A stretch of DNA of 64,000 nucleotides from Bidens hawaiensis (lineage: Eukaryota; Streptophyta; Magnoliopsida; Asterales; Asteraceae): contig JAIQDT010005012.1 of NCBI GenBank assembly GCA_021521415.1, forward strand, positions 1-64,000, written 5' to 3'. Of the stretch, positions 45,888-57,466 are shown piece by piece; positions within the stretch are counted from its first letter, which is position 1; every line of letters begins with the position of its first letter. Under the pieces are notes generated by a model. The model did not search any database and was not told where the DNA came from. It saw nothing but the letters and a program-made list of their open reading frames with translations. A program made the translations under genes and the position numbers.

Positions 45888-47448
45888 GGGAGGCTCACGG
45901 CATTTCACCACACACCTCAAACACACACACTTTCACACACATAGTTAGCCTCGGTTTGCGTGCCGGTCTCGTGGAACGTGCCAAGCTCCGAACTCTGACG
46001 GTTTAAGCAGTAGTACGCGATATAGAGTAGAAGCACCGCTCGATCAGTCTTAGATAACTAACTCCGAATACCCGTACGAGGTAGGGGGTTCTGTTTAAAT
46101 ATTATTTTGTTATTATAATAATAGCTTAGACCATAGTTGACGGTATAGCCCGAACCTTGATCACTGTTAAGTATAATATAACTTTTCATAAGCAAGGGTT
46201 ATAGTAATTATTGTTTCTTCATGATTAAGAAACGTAATCATTTACATGCAAAGGGTATAGTTAAATAGTATTTCTTAATAATTAAGAAACATACTATTCA
46301 CTCACACAGGTTATAGTTAAGGTAATGTTTCTTCTTGAAGAAGAAACCTGGTACAAATATTTCTTCCTGAAGAATAAACCTGATATATATAATTAATAAA
46401 TAAACAAAGGGACTAAAGGTCCACATGTTTTGTACAAACAAATAAACTGTCAAGGTTAAAGCTATACAAAACAGACTACGGGGTCTGAAGCTAGATCATA
46501 GATCTAGATATTTATACACATGTTATTCTCGTATTATAGGTCCAAGATAATAGTCAATCAATCAATCTGAAAGCTGAAACCAGAAACATGAATCAATAAC
46601 AGAAACTGATTTACAAACAGGGGTCAGTAGCAGAAATTGATCAATATACAGGAATCAGTATCAGAAACTGATTTACAATCATAAAAGGTGAATACGCCCT
46701 AAACTTTTACAACTCTTTTAGAGTCTGAACTGTTTGCATGGGATTTATGAATCCTTAAAACTTTGTGTTACAATAATAAGAAACGGGCATACTTAGATTA
46801 AGAGTATACATGTGTCAGGATCCATTCATACATGGTGACTCGGAGTTCCCTGAGGCCATGCATATCATCAAACATGCCTCTGGAAGTCTACGGACTGTTT
46901 AGAGAAATGATATTGTGTATATGATTAATTGTGCATCTACTTAGGGTAATTTTAACCCAATTGAGTTGGGTGCCTAATGGGTATTGTCACAAAGGTATTA
47001 TTGTTGTTTTCACAATGGTATTACAGAGTTAGCATCATTCACCGGCTGTGTGCTGACGTATTTTCCCCCCATATTTCAGGGAACTGTAAAGAATAGAACT
47101 GACAGGTAATGCAGACTAGAAGATTGGAGACATAGTTATTAGAGGTGATCTGATGGCTCAAATATTTTATTCAGAAAATTATAAAGAATTATATTTTCAA
47201 AAAGACAGGTATTTAAATTATCAAACGGGTATTCAAATCCCGAGGTTTCAATATAATAATATTTTTTTTGAAAAGACTTCCGCTGATATTTTATTATACA
47301 ATATTCAACGGGTATTCTGACCTGACATTTTTGTAAATGAATATTATATTTTAAGACTTCCACTAAACAAACCCGCAACTCTGATATATTTTCAAAACAG
47401 ATACCAACTAACGGGCGTCACACCTAGGCCCTAAGTCGGGGTGCGACA

Positions 47449-49340
47449 GAAGGAGAAAGCGGAATTGATGGCACGAGTTGCCAAGCTGGAGGAGGAGAAA
47501 GAGCTTGATAAAGCTCTGATTGAGAGTCAGAGGGGATGGATTGAGACCATCCAAAAGCGAGCCAATAGTCAGCAAAAACTCTTGACTGATCAATCACAGT
47601 CGCTCGCTCAACATCGAGAGACGGCTCAAGGGTGGAGTCTCTGGTCTCTACATTGGAGAAGAACCTGCCGTTGTCTTCTCGTTTTGAGACGAAACTAAAC
47701 GACGAATTAGAGAAGGGGACGGATAGGATATTAATGGAGACGAAAACGATAGACACGAGGGTTAGGATGATGGAAAGTGATCAAGGGGCGACATGTAACA
47801 TCGTGATTCTCATCGCTCAGGATTCCTAACTCAGATCGAAGATTGAGGCATTGATGAAAAAGGCGACCGAACAAGATCGCCTGAACAAGATTCAAGTGAA
47901 GCTGAATGAAGAAATGGCTAGCAAGTATCGAGCGGCCTCTGAGCTTATAGAGATGAGAGACGATGATATAAAGAATCTCAAGAACTAATTGGATACTGTG
48001 TTTGGAAGTTGGAAGAACCCGAGTGGAGGAAAGGGGAAGCAGAGACAGCAAACATCTGCTGGTCCAAGTGTTGGTGGTGGTGCAGAGTTGGTAGTGACCA
48101 CTAGTGGTTAAGCCACAGTGGGTGTTATAGTACCACATAGTGGTGTTGCTACCAGTGTTGGAGGTACTGGTCATAGCCCTCTGGCTGTTGAAGGTTCTGA
48201 TGCTAGGACCGTGGAAATGGTTGAGGAAGAGGAGGATGACGAAGATGATGATGAGGAAGATGGATACGATAGCTTTGATGATGAGTCTGGCGATGATGAC
48301 GAAGGAGGAGATGGAGGAGAAGGAGGAAACGGTGCTGCCGGTGTAGGGGTAGCAGTGGAGCGGACACCCAAACCGCTCCACATGACGACATGCCACACGA
48401 AGACCCCTCTACCACCGAGGCTTCGAAGGGAGTCATGGATCGAGACGCTGCACTAGAAGACGAATTTAATGCATTATTTGGTGTTGATGATATTGCAGCT
48501 ACTCGATCTCCTACTGACAACACAAGGGTCTCTAACGAGGATAATGGAATCAACTACTTACCATGTCCTGCCACGCCTATACAAGAAGTCAGAGATCCGG
48601 CTCCCGAAGTTGAACCTATGATTACTCTTGAAGCAAACACGTCACAAGTACCGAAGCATATGAAGAAAAAGTGGCACTGTGTAACTAGCCGTGAAAGTGC
48701 CCTATGCAGAAACTACGCCTACCTCGACAACTCGCTTATCGGATATGCCAAATATCATGTCGATAGTAAGTCGTGGGCAATACGACGGGTAAACGGCGAC
48801 CTCGCCTACAAGCATTCCACCGAGATGCATACCCTGCCCAAGCTTTATATGAATTATCTCAGGCGGACTGTAGGTGACGGTGTTGGAGAAAAGAAAATGG
48901 AAGGTTGGTTCAAGCGGCACATGGATCGAGAATCAAGGATCGACTACACCAACTTCTAGTTAAATAAAGGATGGACATACAAGCATCCGACTGAGATCGA
49001 CCCATCAACAGGCAAACGCAAAACCGCTTGGAGATACAAAATGCGTAAGGAAGGCCATGAAGTATACCATGGAGAACCGTTCGAGCCAAATCTTCTTCAT
49101 GACTTCCTTTGTTGGGAATCTGACAATAACACGGGTGAGGCCGTGATACAATGCCGAACCATGCATCCTTTGTGTGTGTTCGATGAACAAGAGCTAATGG
49201 GTCTCAGCAAGGAGGACATTTTGAAGCTATACAATTCTCCTTTGCCTACTCTAGAAGATCACAGAAAGAAGAGCACGAACAAGATAGTTGAAGCTTTCAA
49301 CAAGTTTGTTCAAAGACTTGTAGAGATTCAACTACCATAA
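47449..49340 (+). pseudogene. Non-autonomous LTR element protein, second half
   Basis: It continues the frame cut at 43547. A coiled-coil-like charged region (ELMARVAKLEEEKELDKALI; LEKNLPLSSRFETKLND; RAASELIEMRDDDIKNLKN) is followed by a Gly- and acid-rich segment (48200-48350) and a C-terminal part with KKKWHCVTSRESALCRNY, NGDLAYKHSTEMHTLPKLY, WTYKHPTEIDPSTGKRK and LHDFLCWESDNNTGEAV. It ends at 49338-49340. Several stops (for example 47696, 47827, 48108, 48957) and frame changes are present. No enzyme domain is visible. It stops about 60 bp before the polypurine tract, so it fills the whole internal region and there is no pol. Confidence 0.7.
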
Positions 49341-49398
49341 GATGGATGCTTAGAGTATTAGACCGATTGAAGATAAAGACGAGGCACAATACTAAAGA

Positions 49399-49410
49399 CT
49401 AGGGGGAGAT
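49399..49410 (+). promoter_or_regulatory. Polypurine tract of the non-autonomous element
   Basis: CTAGGGGGAGAT precedes the LTR start TGTTAGGCCC at 49411. Confidence 0.7.
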
Positions 49411-50435
49411 TGTTAGGCCCTATTTTGTATATCAAGTCTTTTGTATTATCGTTTTTGTTTATGTTTCTATGTAATAGTCTTTATCTTGCTTTGTATGTTT
49501 GGGCCTAATGCCACTTGTAAACAAAGCCCATTTGGGCCCAATGAAATAAACATGGTGCATGATAGAGGTGCGCAAAAAACCCGAACCCGGAACCGAACCA
49601 GAAAAAAAATACCCGGAACCGATTTTTCTATACCCGGGTTTTTAATACCCGAACCCGTACCTAACCCTACCCGTAGGGTACGGATAGGGTATGCAGTTTA
49701 GTACCAAAACCCGTATCCGGAACCGGACCCGATTTATACCCGGTAATACCCGAAACCCGGAACCGGTTACATACCCGGAACTGGGTTTTTCCAATACCTG
49801 AAACCGGGTTTTCAAATACCCGATCTATACCTGAAATTACTCGAAAAATACCTGAAAAATACCCGAAAATACCCCTAAAAATTGTAACCCTTAAAAAAAT
49901 CCAATATATACCCAAAAAATCCCTGAAAAGAACCCCAAAAAACCCCCCAAAATAGGGTTTTTTCAATACCCGAAAATAGGGTATTCAAATACCCGGTTTT
50001 AAAATACCCGGTTCCATACCCGACCCGAACCTGATGCATAGGGTATGGTTTTTAGAGACAATACCCGGACCCGAACCCAACCCGGGTATTACCAATACCC
50101 GATTTTTCATACCAAACCCGGTTCCATACCCTAACCCGGGTATTTGAAAAACCCGATTTGTGCACCTCTAGTGCATGAGACTTGCACTATAAATAGTACA
50201 AGTATCTCATACAACACTAACCTTTTGCCATATTACAACCCTATCTTCTTACCAACTCTCCCACTCACTCTCTCAACCTTCCTTTCTCGGCAATAAACAA
50301 AACAACAACAAGATCCGAGATCTCGGTTACTTAGAGGTGATCTCCCCTAACCTCTAAGGAGATTGATCTAAGAACTTTGTTGTTTGATTCCGATCATAGG
50401 AGCTATACTCCAAGCAGACCTATTGCAACGGAACA
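49411..50435 (+). repeat. 3' LTR of the non-autonomous element, with a hAT insertion
   Basis: It begins TGTTAGGCCCTATTTTG. A TATA-like box (actataaatagtac, about 50190) lies behind the inserted hAT element. The right end near ggaaca (50435) is a guess, since no target duplication was found and the 5' LTR is not in the window. Without the insertion the LTR would be about 410 bp. Confidence 0.65.
49563..50170. mobile_element. Non-autonomous hAT-type element, 608 bp
   Basis: The ends are TAGAGGTGCGCAAA and, inverted, TAGAGGTGCACAAA. The 8-bp GTGCATGA is perfectly duplicated (49555-49562 and 50171-50178). The body is an irregular series of acccg, ccggaacc and gggtat words and codes for nothing. 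Confidence 0.93.
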
Positions 50436-50567
50436 TGAATCTATTTATATGTTGTTTGGGTTACTGGCCACGACCCCATGTCAAATGGGCACGCCCCCCG
50501 TGTCCAGCTGTCCAGGTGCATTAATTGCTTGTCAGATCATACATATGATACTTTAGCACGGAGACGT

Positions 50568-50812
50568 GTTAGGTGAGACACGGGGGGTATTTTTGGATGC
50601 CAGGTTCTTATATTTTTGTCTTTTCTTCGGAAGGTGACCACAGGGGTATGTTGGGTGAGACATGGCCTTGTGTCAGCTTCATCGGATTTTGTCTTTTTTG
50701 GAAAGGTGAGCACGGCCTCGTGCTTGGTGAGACAGGGCCCCGTGTTGGCTTGATAAGATTTTGTCTTTTCTTGGAAAGGTGACCACGAGGGTATGCTAGG
50801 TGAGACACGGAG
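50568..50812. repeat. Degenerate tandem repeat of about 70-80 bp
   Basis: About three units, each with ggtgagacaYgg, then ttttgtcttttcttggaaag and gtgaccac. The copies differ by substitutions and small gaps. Confidence 0.75.
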
Positions 50813-51000
50813 TGTGTTAATTTAACTAATACACAATTTCTTCATTTTTATTCATGTATCCACTCGTTTGAGACTGGAATAAGCTTGAAAATAGAAATTA
50901 GCATAATAAGTAGTTATTTGAACTAGAGAATATAATAAAAGATGGTATTTTGGAGATTATTCTATGCTTTAAAATATGTATATTTTTATATGAATCACTA

Positions 51001-51142
51001 GCGTACGCGACTCGATTGCTACAGTAACGGGACTCTATTTGCTACAGTGACGCGACTCGATAGCTACAGTAATGCGACTCGATTTGCTACATTAACGTGA
51101 CTCGATTTGCTACAGTAACGTGACTCGATTTGCTACAGTGAA
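51001..51142. repeat. Minisatellite, six units of 22-23 bp
   Basis: The consensus is gcgactcgatttgctacagtaa, repeated six times with few changes. Confidence 0.93.
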
Positions 51143-51418
51143 TTTTTTTAGATAGCACATAAACTGCCAATAAAGTCAAAAAGTCTTTAGTCTAAAAACC
51201 ACTAAATCGGCCTAGATCTGAGTTTTTCAACCACATCTAAACCGGACATAAAAACTAAAAAACACCAAAAACACATATTTGCTGATTTTCGTGTAGATCT
51301 AAGGTGTAAGGTACTTCAAAAGTAGTTAGTTACACGAAAAACAACCTCAAATCCAACAATAACTAAGATCAAAATCCGAAAAGTATTATCCGAAAACCAC
51401 AAAAATGTTAAGTCGAAA

Positions 51419-51431
51419 GCTCTGATACCAA
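51419..51431 (-). promoter_or_regulatory. Primer binding site (tRNA-Met type), minus strand
   Basis: GCTCTGATACCAA is the complement of TTGGTATCAGAGC, the site for initiator tRNA-Met in many plant LTR elements. Confidence 0.7.
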
Positions 51432-51436
51432 TCGTA

Positions 51437-51655
51437 TGTCCTTTTATGGATCTCACAACTTTATTCGGATCGATCCGTGTTGTTATTTAGCGGAAATCAC
51501 CAACTCTCGGATCTTGGATCTTAGTTTTGCAAACACAAAAGGAGAGAAAAAGATGGAGAAATTGGTGAAAGTGACCCTTTATAAGGTCCCCGTTTCTCCA
51601 AGGTTTTCATTTAACGGGCCCAAGTGGGTTTGCCCAATGGGCTTTTACCGCACAT
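51437..51655 (-). mobile_element. Short LTR next to the primer site, minus strand
   Basis: On the minus strand an LTR would end ...AAAGGACA five bases before the primer site. A TATAAAGGG motif near 51585 on that strand would be its TATA box. The far end (near ccgcaca, 51655) is tentative and the 3' LTR was not found. Confidence 0.5.
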
Positions 51656-51729
51656 AATAAACGTACGGAGACGTAATACACCGACTGTAAGTAAATAGAA
51701 AAACATGCTCGATCCTAATAATAATATAG

Positions 51730-54700
51730 AATATTAGCCATACAATAAGTGACAATATGTATTACCTTTTACCATACATCATCAAACAAAAACCATGGAA
51801 GTTGCACACATTTAGCCACACATATAAAACCTTAACAATCCACATAATAGTTACTAGTATTGGTTACACAAGCTAATATAAGTAGCATATATGTTATCTT
51901 TTAGCCACACTACAAACTAAATACTTGTGGCTTTTGCTCATATTTAACTAGTCAAGCATGGCTAGTAAATGTCACACTTATATTTCCATCATGTTGAGAG
52001 TATGGATACCATAGAAAACATGTTTGGTGTGAGAATAGTAGGAAACGATCTGGGCCATTCAATTTAAAATCTAATAGATTAGATTGTGCCAATAAATGTT
52101 GGTATGAAGTGTAGAAATGTAAAATGGGTCTACAAAAAAAAAATACTTAACCCACAAAATAAGGAGCCACTTCCATAAAACTTGCCGTATATTTTTAAAC
52201 TAGGATTTAGGTTAAGAAAATCATAAATCGGAGGATGAATCATCGGCAATTTGGTCTTTCACCATCACAATTTCTTAACAATCTGAACACTAGAATTTTT
52301 TTATTCCAAACACCTAGATTGGGGACTTAAATGGTTGGAATTCCATCAATTATCTTAGAAGCCTTCATCTTTATCTTAATGTTGGTGTTGGTAAATATGT
52401 ATGTGTTGATGTTCTTGATTGTTGTGTTTTTATGATTTTTGTTAATGTTCTTTGATTTATTTTGTTGGTGTTTTTTTTTCAACCGATGGTGTTGCAACAT
52501 GTTCTTAATTATGTGTTGCTAACATATTGTTGGTGTTGTTGTCGATGATTTTTGTGTGTTTTAAGATCCATTACAAAAAAGATTGTCATTTGGGACTGAA
52601 AAATCAGTCTTTGAAACATCACTATCAGTTGCTAATGGTTATCAGGGACTGATTTGTCAGTCCCTAGCCAGCGACAGATACTTAGTCCTAAATAGTGGTT
52701 TTGGTAACTAAAAACCAGTCCCCATTGCATGAGACTAGCAAGAACTGATGATCAGTCTCTGATTCATAAAAAATCAGTCCTAAGTTTGTTCCCGAGTATC
52801 ATATTATTTCAGTCTCTAAAACATTCATTCAGTGACTGCAAATCAGTCTCAGGTAATATGATATTTCAGTCCCTAATGTATAACTTTAGGGATTGAAAAT
52901 CAGTTCTTTAGCTAAACAATATTGTCCCTAATATGTTTCGCTATTTTCGGGTTTCCATATGAAATCAGTCTCCAATAAAATGCTTTGAAGACTATAAGAA
53001 TAGTCCCTAGTACTACTTGATTTTAGTCGTTAATGTCTTGTTTTAAGGACTGAATATTAATCCTTGAAAAGAAAATGTTCATGGGTGAATATATACAAAA
53101 GCAAATCAAACTAGAATTCTATACAAATCTACAACATTATTCAACTTTTAACAAATTCATAGAATCGTATACAAATTTACTAAAATAATAAATTCTGTGA
53201 GTATAAAGAAATAAAGTCACAATTTAGCCCAAGAAAGACTTGTTACTTCATTCTCTTTTTCAACACCAAAAATAGCTTCTTTGAAGTTCCAAACCAGAGT
53301 GTACTCTTGGATGGCTTTCCTTGAGCTAGAGAATTAACAACCTGCTGCCAAATTAAAGTGTGAAAACACTAAAGCAAAGGAGACTCATGGTAAAGTTGTT
53401 ATATTTAAATCTTCTAGGTTGCAATATTCAACATGTGAACAAAACTAAAATCGTCTTTTAAGCTGCCTAAGAACAAGAGACGGGTTAACGTTTGTCGCCT
53501 AGCATGTGAGATCTTATGTGCCTGAAACATACTTAGAAAATAAAATTAATCAGTCCATAAAAAAATATAATGGATATAAAATGAACAGAATGCTTCCATA
53601 CTGCGTGATTAGAATCAAGACAACAATTGATTGTGCAGGTGATTTCACATGCATCCTGCAGATAATAACATCAAGAAAAGCCTCATATTCAGATAAAAAA
53701 TAATAACTCAAAGTAGAAAATAGACACTTGAAAATGAAGTATACCTGCTCTATGTAGTTGCAAAAATATGGCAATTACAAATGTTCTCTGCAGTGCTCGT
53801 TGGTAAGTAATTTTAACAAAATCATGCATTCACTTAGTGAAGCTTAAAAGATACTCAGGTAAAGCAATACCACCTTATGAGACTCGTAACCCCGTAACCC
53901 ATTTTATCCATAGCATGTTCTCTATTGTACCCAGTTAACCCCATGCTCGTAAACCAATACTTTGAGCACCAGTAACCTTATATGCTTATTAAAACCCGTA
54001 TTATTGCCTAGTCTAAACTTTTACCTGTTTTAACCAAAAAAAAGGTAATTTCAACCAAACCCGTTTGACCCAACCCAAAACTGATCGCGGGTCTGTTATA
54101 CATATTTTTGGTTAGTTTACATCCTTTTGGTTTTGATATCACAAATTTATATGAGAATAATTAACAATCTAAAAATTAAAAGTATCTGAAAAATAAATTA
54201 CCAAATGTGTTCGTTCCAATGGTTGAAGCATTTCATCGAGCAGTTTGTGTGTATCTACAAACCTTTTACTTTTAGAACACCATAACAGAAATCAGGAGCT
54301 GATACAACATCGAATATATACGTATAACTGGATTTAAAACATAAAGAGGGCAGCTTCAAAATATTAAACGAAAATTTTGAATTCAGCCAAAAGGATAATG
54401 TGTTTTAATTCCATTATAAATTTTAGTTTTTTAACAATAAAAAAGTTCAAGTTTATAAAAAAAATATAAACCATTCAAAGTTTCCAAAATATTCTAAATA
54501 TTCAAAGTAGTAATACCTAGTTACATGTTCTTAGCATAATTGACAAAAGTATTATGATGAACTTCTAATTTTTACTTTTTAGAACTTAAAAGACATATTT
54601 AACTTATTTTTAAAAAAAAAATATGTGTATACATGTTTAGTGGAATTCAGAAACTGAATTAATTCAAGATTTAGACTAATTCACAAAATAAATTAATTCA

Positions 54701-56640
54701 AGAATATATAGGTGCTTACTTGAGGGCTAACAGTAATATAGTAATGAATTCAAGAATCATATTAATTTAAGAAGTAAAATAATAAATTGAGTTAGTGGTC
54801 TTCAAAAACTAAATTAATTAATAAAATTGGCTAACTGTTCGTGATGCTTGAAACCGAATCGCCATATATTATAAATTGCCCCTATTATTAGCATTCTAAG
54901 TCATGTTCCAGGTTTTATATAGCACTTCTAGCCTGATTGTTTATTCTAATCGTACAATCAGGAGACTATTTGATTGTAGTTGTTTTATAATTATGAAGAC
55001 ACAAGTTAATCAAAATCAAAATAAGATAAATAGGCTATAATCATATATAATGGAAATGGATATAATGATCAATTCATTGAAATTGGGTATACATATGTTA
55101 CTTTTAGCTTTAATCAGGTATATATGATATTTTCAATATTTATAAGAGTATATATGAAATTAATCAAAAAAAAGGAGACATGTTTAGACTAATTATTCGT
55201 CCCCAATTAGCTCTCTTACGAAAATTGTTTGGACTTGTTTTCAGTCTTTGATGTATGTAGAAAATACATCGATTATTAGAGACTGAATATTAGTCACTAA
55301 TTATTTCATCAACAAAATTCTTTGTAGACTGAATCTTCCGTTTTGAATATTTTCTCTTACCAATCCCTATTCATTTCATCTACAAAACGCTTCAAAGACT
55401 AAATATCAGTTTTAGAAGGGTACCTTGTATCATTTTTGTAATTGATTATCAATTTCCATTACTTTTCTTATATGATAGAATTTCGCCATTCACTTAGAGA
55501 ATGAATATCAGTCCTTGATACTTTCATATACAAAATGCATTTAAGACTAAATACTAGTCACTAATAAGATTCATTTTTTGAGTTTGAGGCACCGATTTTC
55601 AGTCTCTAATATATCCCTTACACGATAGAGACTGTAGATCAATCGCTATACATTTGCATCATTTTGTCAATACAAATTTGGTACCAAAATTCAGTCGCAA
55701 AAGGTTTCCTTGCAAAACCTTATATTTTACGGAGATGTTTGGCACTGAAATTTAGTCTAAATAATGTGTCAGAATATTAGCGACTGATTATCAGTCACTA
55801 ACAATAGTCAGATAAAAATTAGTCTCTAATATTATCTATGACTGAAAAATCAGTCTTAGATATTATGTATTCGAGACTGATATGTTAGTCCTTAATAGTT
55901 TAGTCTCTAATGATCACTTTTTTTTAGTGAGATTTGTATTTATGTTGTTAGTGTTGGTAAATTATTTTGGTTGGTGTTGTTATGGTTGATGTTATGTGCT
56001 GGTTTCCTTTTGTTTTATCAATAAGAGGAAAATGTGATAAGATGCTTCTGGTAACAAGTAGTTCTCATTCAGTTGATGTGAAAAAAAAATAAAGAAAAAA
56101 AACATAGATCATAGGATGATTGAATGTGATTCATAGCAATGGAATGGTGGAAGGCTATTTTGTAACCGATATCCACGTTGCATAATAATAGGATTAGATG
56201 GTTGTGATTTTGACATTTACCATAATTCCCTTTTCTATTTAATTATTAATTTTAATTTGCTATTTTGTGATTGGTTCTTACCATTCTCATAAAATAGACT
56301 TTTTCTATTTGATCCTACCTTAGTGTGACTAAAGGATGTGTTTTTCATCACATGAATAAATATCAAACAAATACCATAACCGCTAGTCACATTTGGCTAC
56401 ACTTTATAAGCGTGACTAGTATATGTCACAATTTTTTTTCTTCAAGTTTGACTATAAGTTGTTTTTTGTCACATGAATCAAATACCATGACAGTTGGTCA
56501 CATTTGGCCACACTTTTTTCCTAGCGAGGCTAGTAAATGTCACATTTGTTTCTATAAGTGTAGCTAAAGATTTCATACTGTTATACAATGGACACATGAG
56601 TACATGAAATTTGTGGCTAAAGGGATTTCGAAATGTTAAA
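51730..56640. mobile_element. Possible large element with inverted tagccacac/gtgtggcta ends
   Basis: The left side (51730-51960) has several ttagccacac words, and ctagtaaatgtcacac also occurs there. The right side (56320-56640) has the inverted forms gtgtgactaaag and gtggctaaag, with ctagtaaatgtcacatttg. Such subterminal repeats suit a CACTA-type element, but exact ends and target duplication were not found. Confidence 0.4.
52569..55929. mobile_element. CACTA-like non-autonomous element, 3.4 kb
   Basis: The left end CATTACAAAAAAGATTGTC and the inverted right end CACTAAAAAAAAGTGATC resemble CACTA termini. Both ends are crowded with subterminal gactgaaaatcagtc-type words (52590-53070 and 55200-55920). 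The middle has no transposase frame. The 3-bp duplication is not clear (agat lies near both borders). The flanks share gttggtgttg words on both sides. Confidence 0.65.
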
Positions 56641-57466
56641 TTTGACCATTAGTCACGGTTTTAAGCAAAGTATGGCAAGGCGTTTTTGAAAAAAAAAAAC
56701 GTGGTCGTAGCCCATTTTTGGCATGGTGTATGCAACTCTTTTCATATTCGGTTTTACTCGGTATGCCTACTATATATCTTTATTGTTTCTTGTGGTGATT
56801 CTTTTCATATATGCTTCTATGTGTTGATGATATAATCTTCATCATTGGAAGTTCATCATTTTGGACTTAAATGAGTGATGGTAGGGGGAGGGAGGGGGGG
56901 TGGGTGGGTTAATTTTACTCTTAGTTGGCTCAATGAGTTCTAACATGTTGAGTTCTTTTTTCTTTTAACGATATTTAGGCTATACTCTCATATGTTTTTA
57001 GTCACTCTTATAAGGTATTTACATGCCTATAACAGCGTTTCGGTCTGTATAGGCAATAAACTACTCATTTCTCACATGGCCGATAGCTCTCTTGATATTC
57101 TTGTATCACATTAGATGATCCATTATTATATTGTAGCACCATTAAGGCTTTAAAATATCTTGTCTTGACTCAATAATAGATTGCATATTCACGGTCATTA
57201 AGATTTCCGAGTTACTTTAAAAATCTATTGATTATCACTGGATCGTGGGGTTTTCAGAGAAACGCCATTCAACCACGTGTTAATATGTGTCTCTTGGACC
57301 TAATTTCATGTGTTATAGGTAAAGAAACAACCTATAGTTGCTTGTACTGGTACATTGGTGATGTGTCAGCTCTTGCTCACATTGCTACTCTTTTTTTTAA
57401 GTGAGTTTTTCAAGACACAGGATCGATCAACACTTTATTGTTGCAAGAGAAAACTAACTCAAAAAC
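56641..57466. other. Non-coding sequence left of the Tat-type element
   Basis: AT-rich with a G-run at 56884-56910. No gene or element ends are identified. Bases 57462-57466 (AAAAC) would be the left target duplication of the following element if intact; its partner is outside the window. Confidence 0.45.

Larger units (their letters stand above)
43548..47448 (+). mobile_element. Long solo LTR or LTR-type insertion, 3.9 kb
   Basis: It begins TGTAACATCTCGG and ends TCGGGGTGCGACA, with GAAGG on both sides (43543-43547 and 47449-47453). The host protein frame closes when it is removed (…LEDVK followed by EKAELM). A TATA box at 45880-45887 supports plus-strand transcription. The end GGGGTGCGACA matches the transcriptional ends of the solo LTRs at 21703 and 11880. 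No gag or pol is seen. The length is large for one LTR, and 43930-45430 could contain another insertion whose borders I could not find. Confidence 0.75.
50436..51418. other. Non-coding internal sequence of a minus-strand LTR element
   Basis: Between the LTR ending near 50435 and the primer-site-like motif at 51419 there is no gene. It contains two tandem-repeat blocks, listed separately. It is probably the leader region of a retroelement read on the minus strand. Confidence 0.45.

Noticed and set aside
48171..48553. Ser- and Pro-rich minus-strand frames
   Set aside because: They are shadows of the acidic Glu/Asp coding segment on the plus strand.
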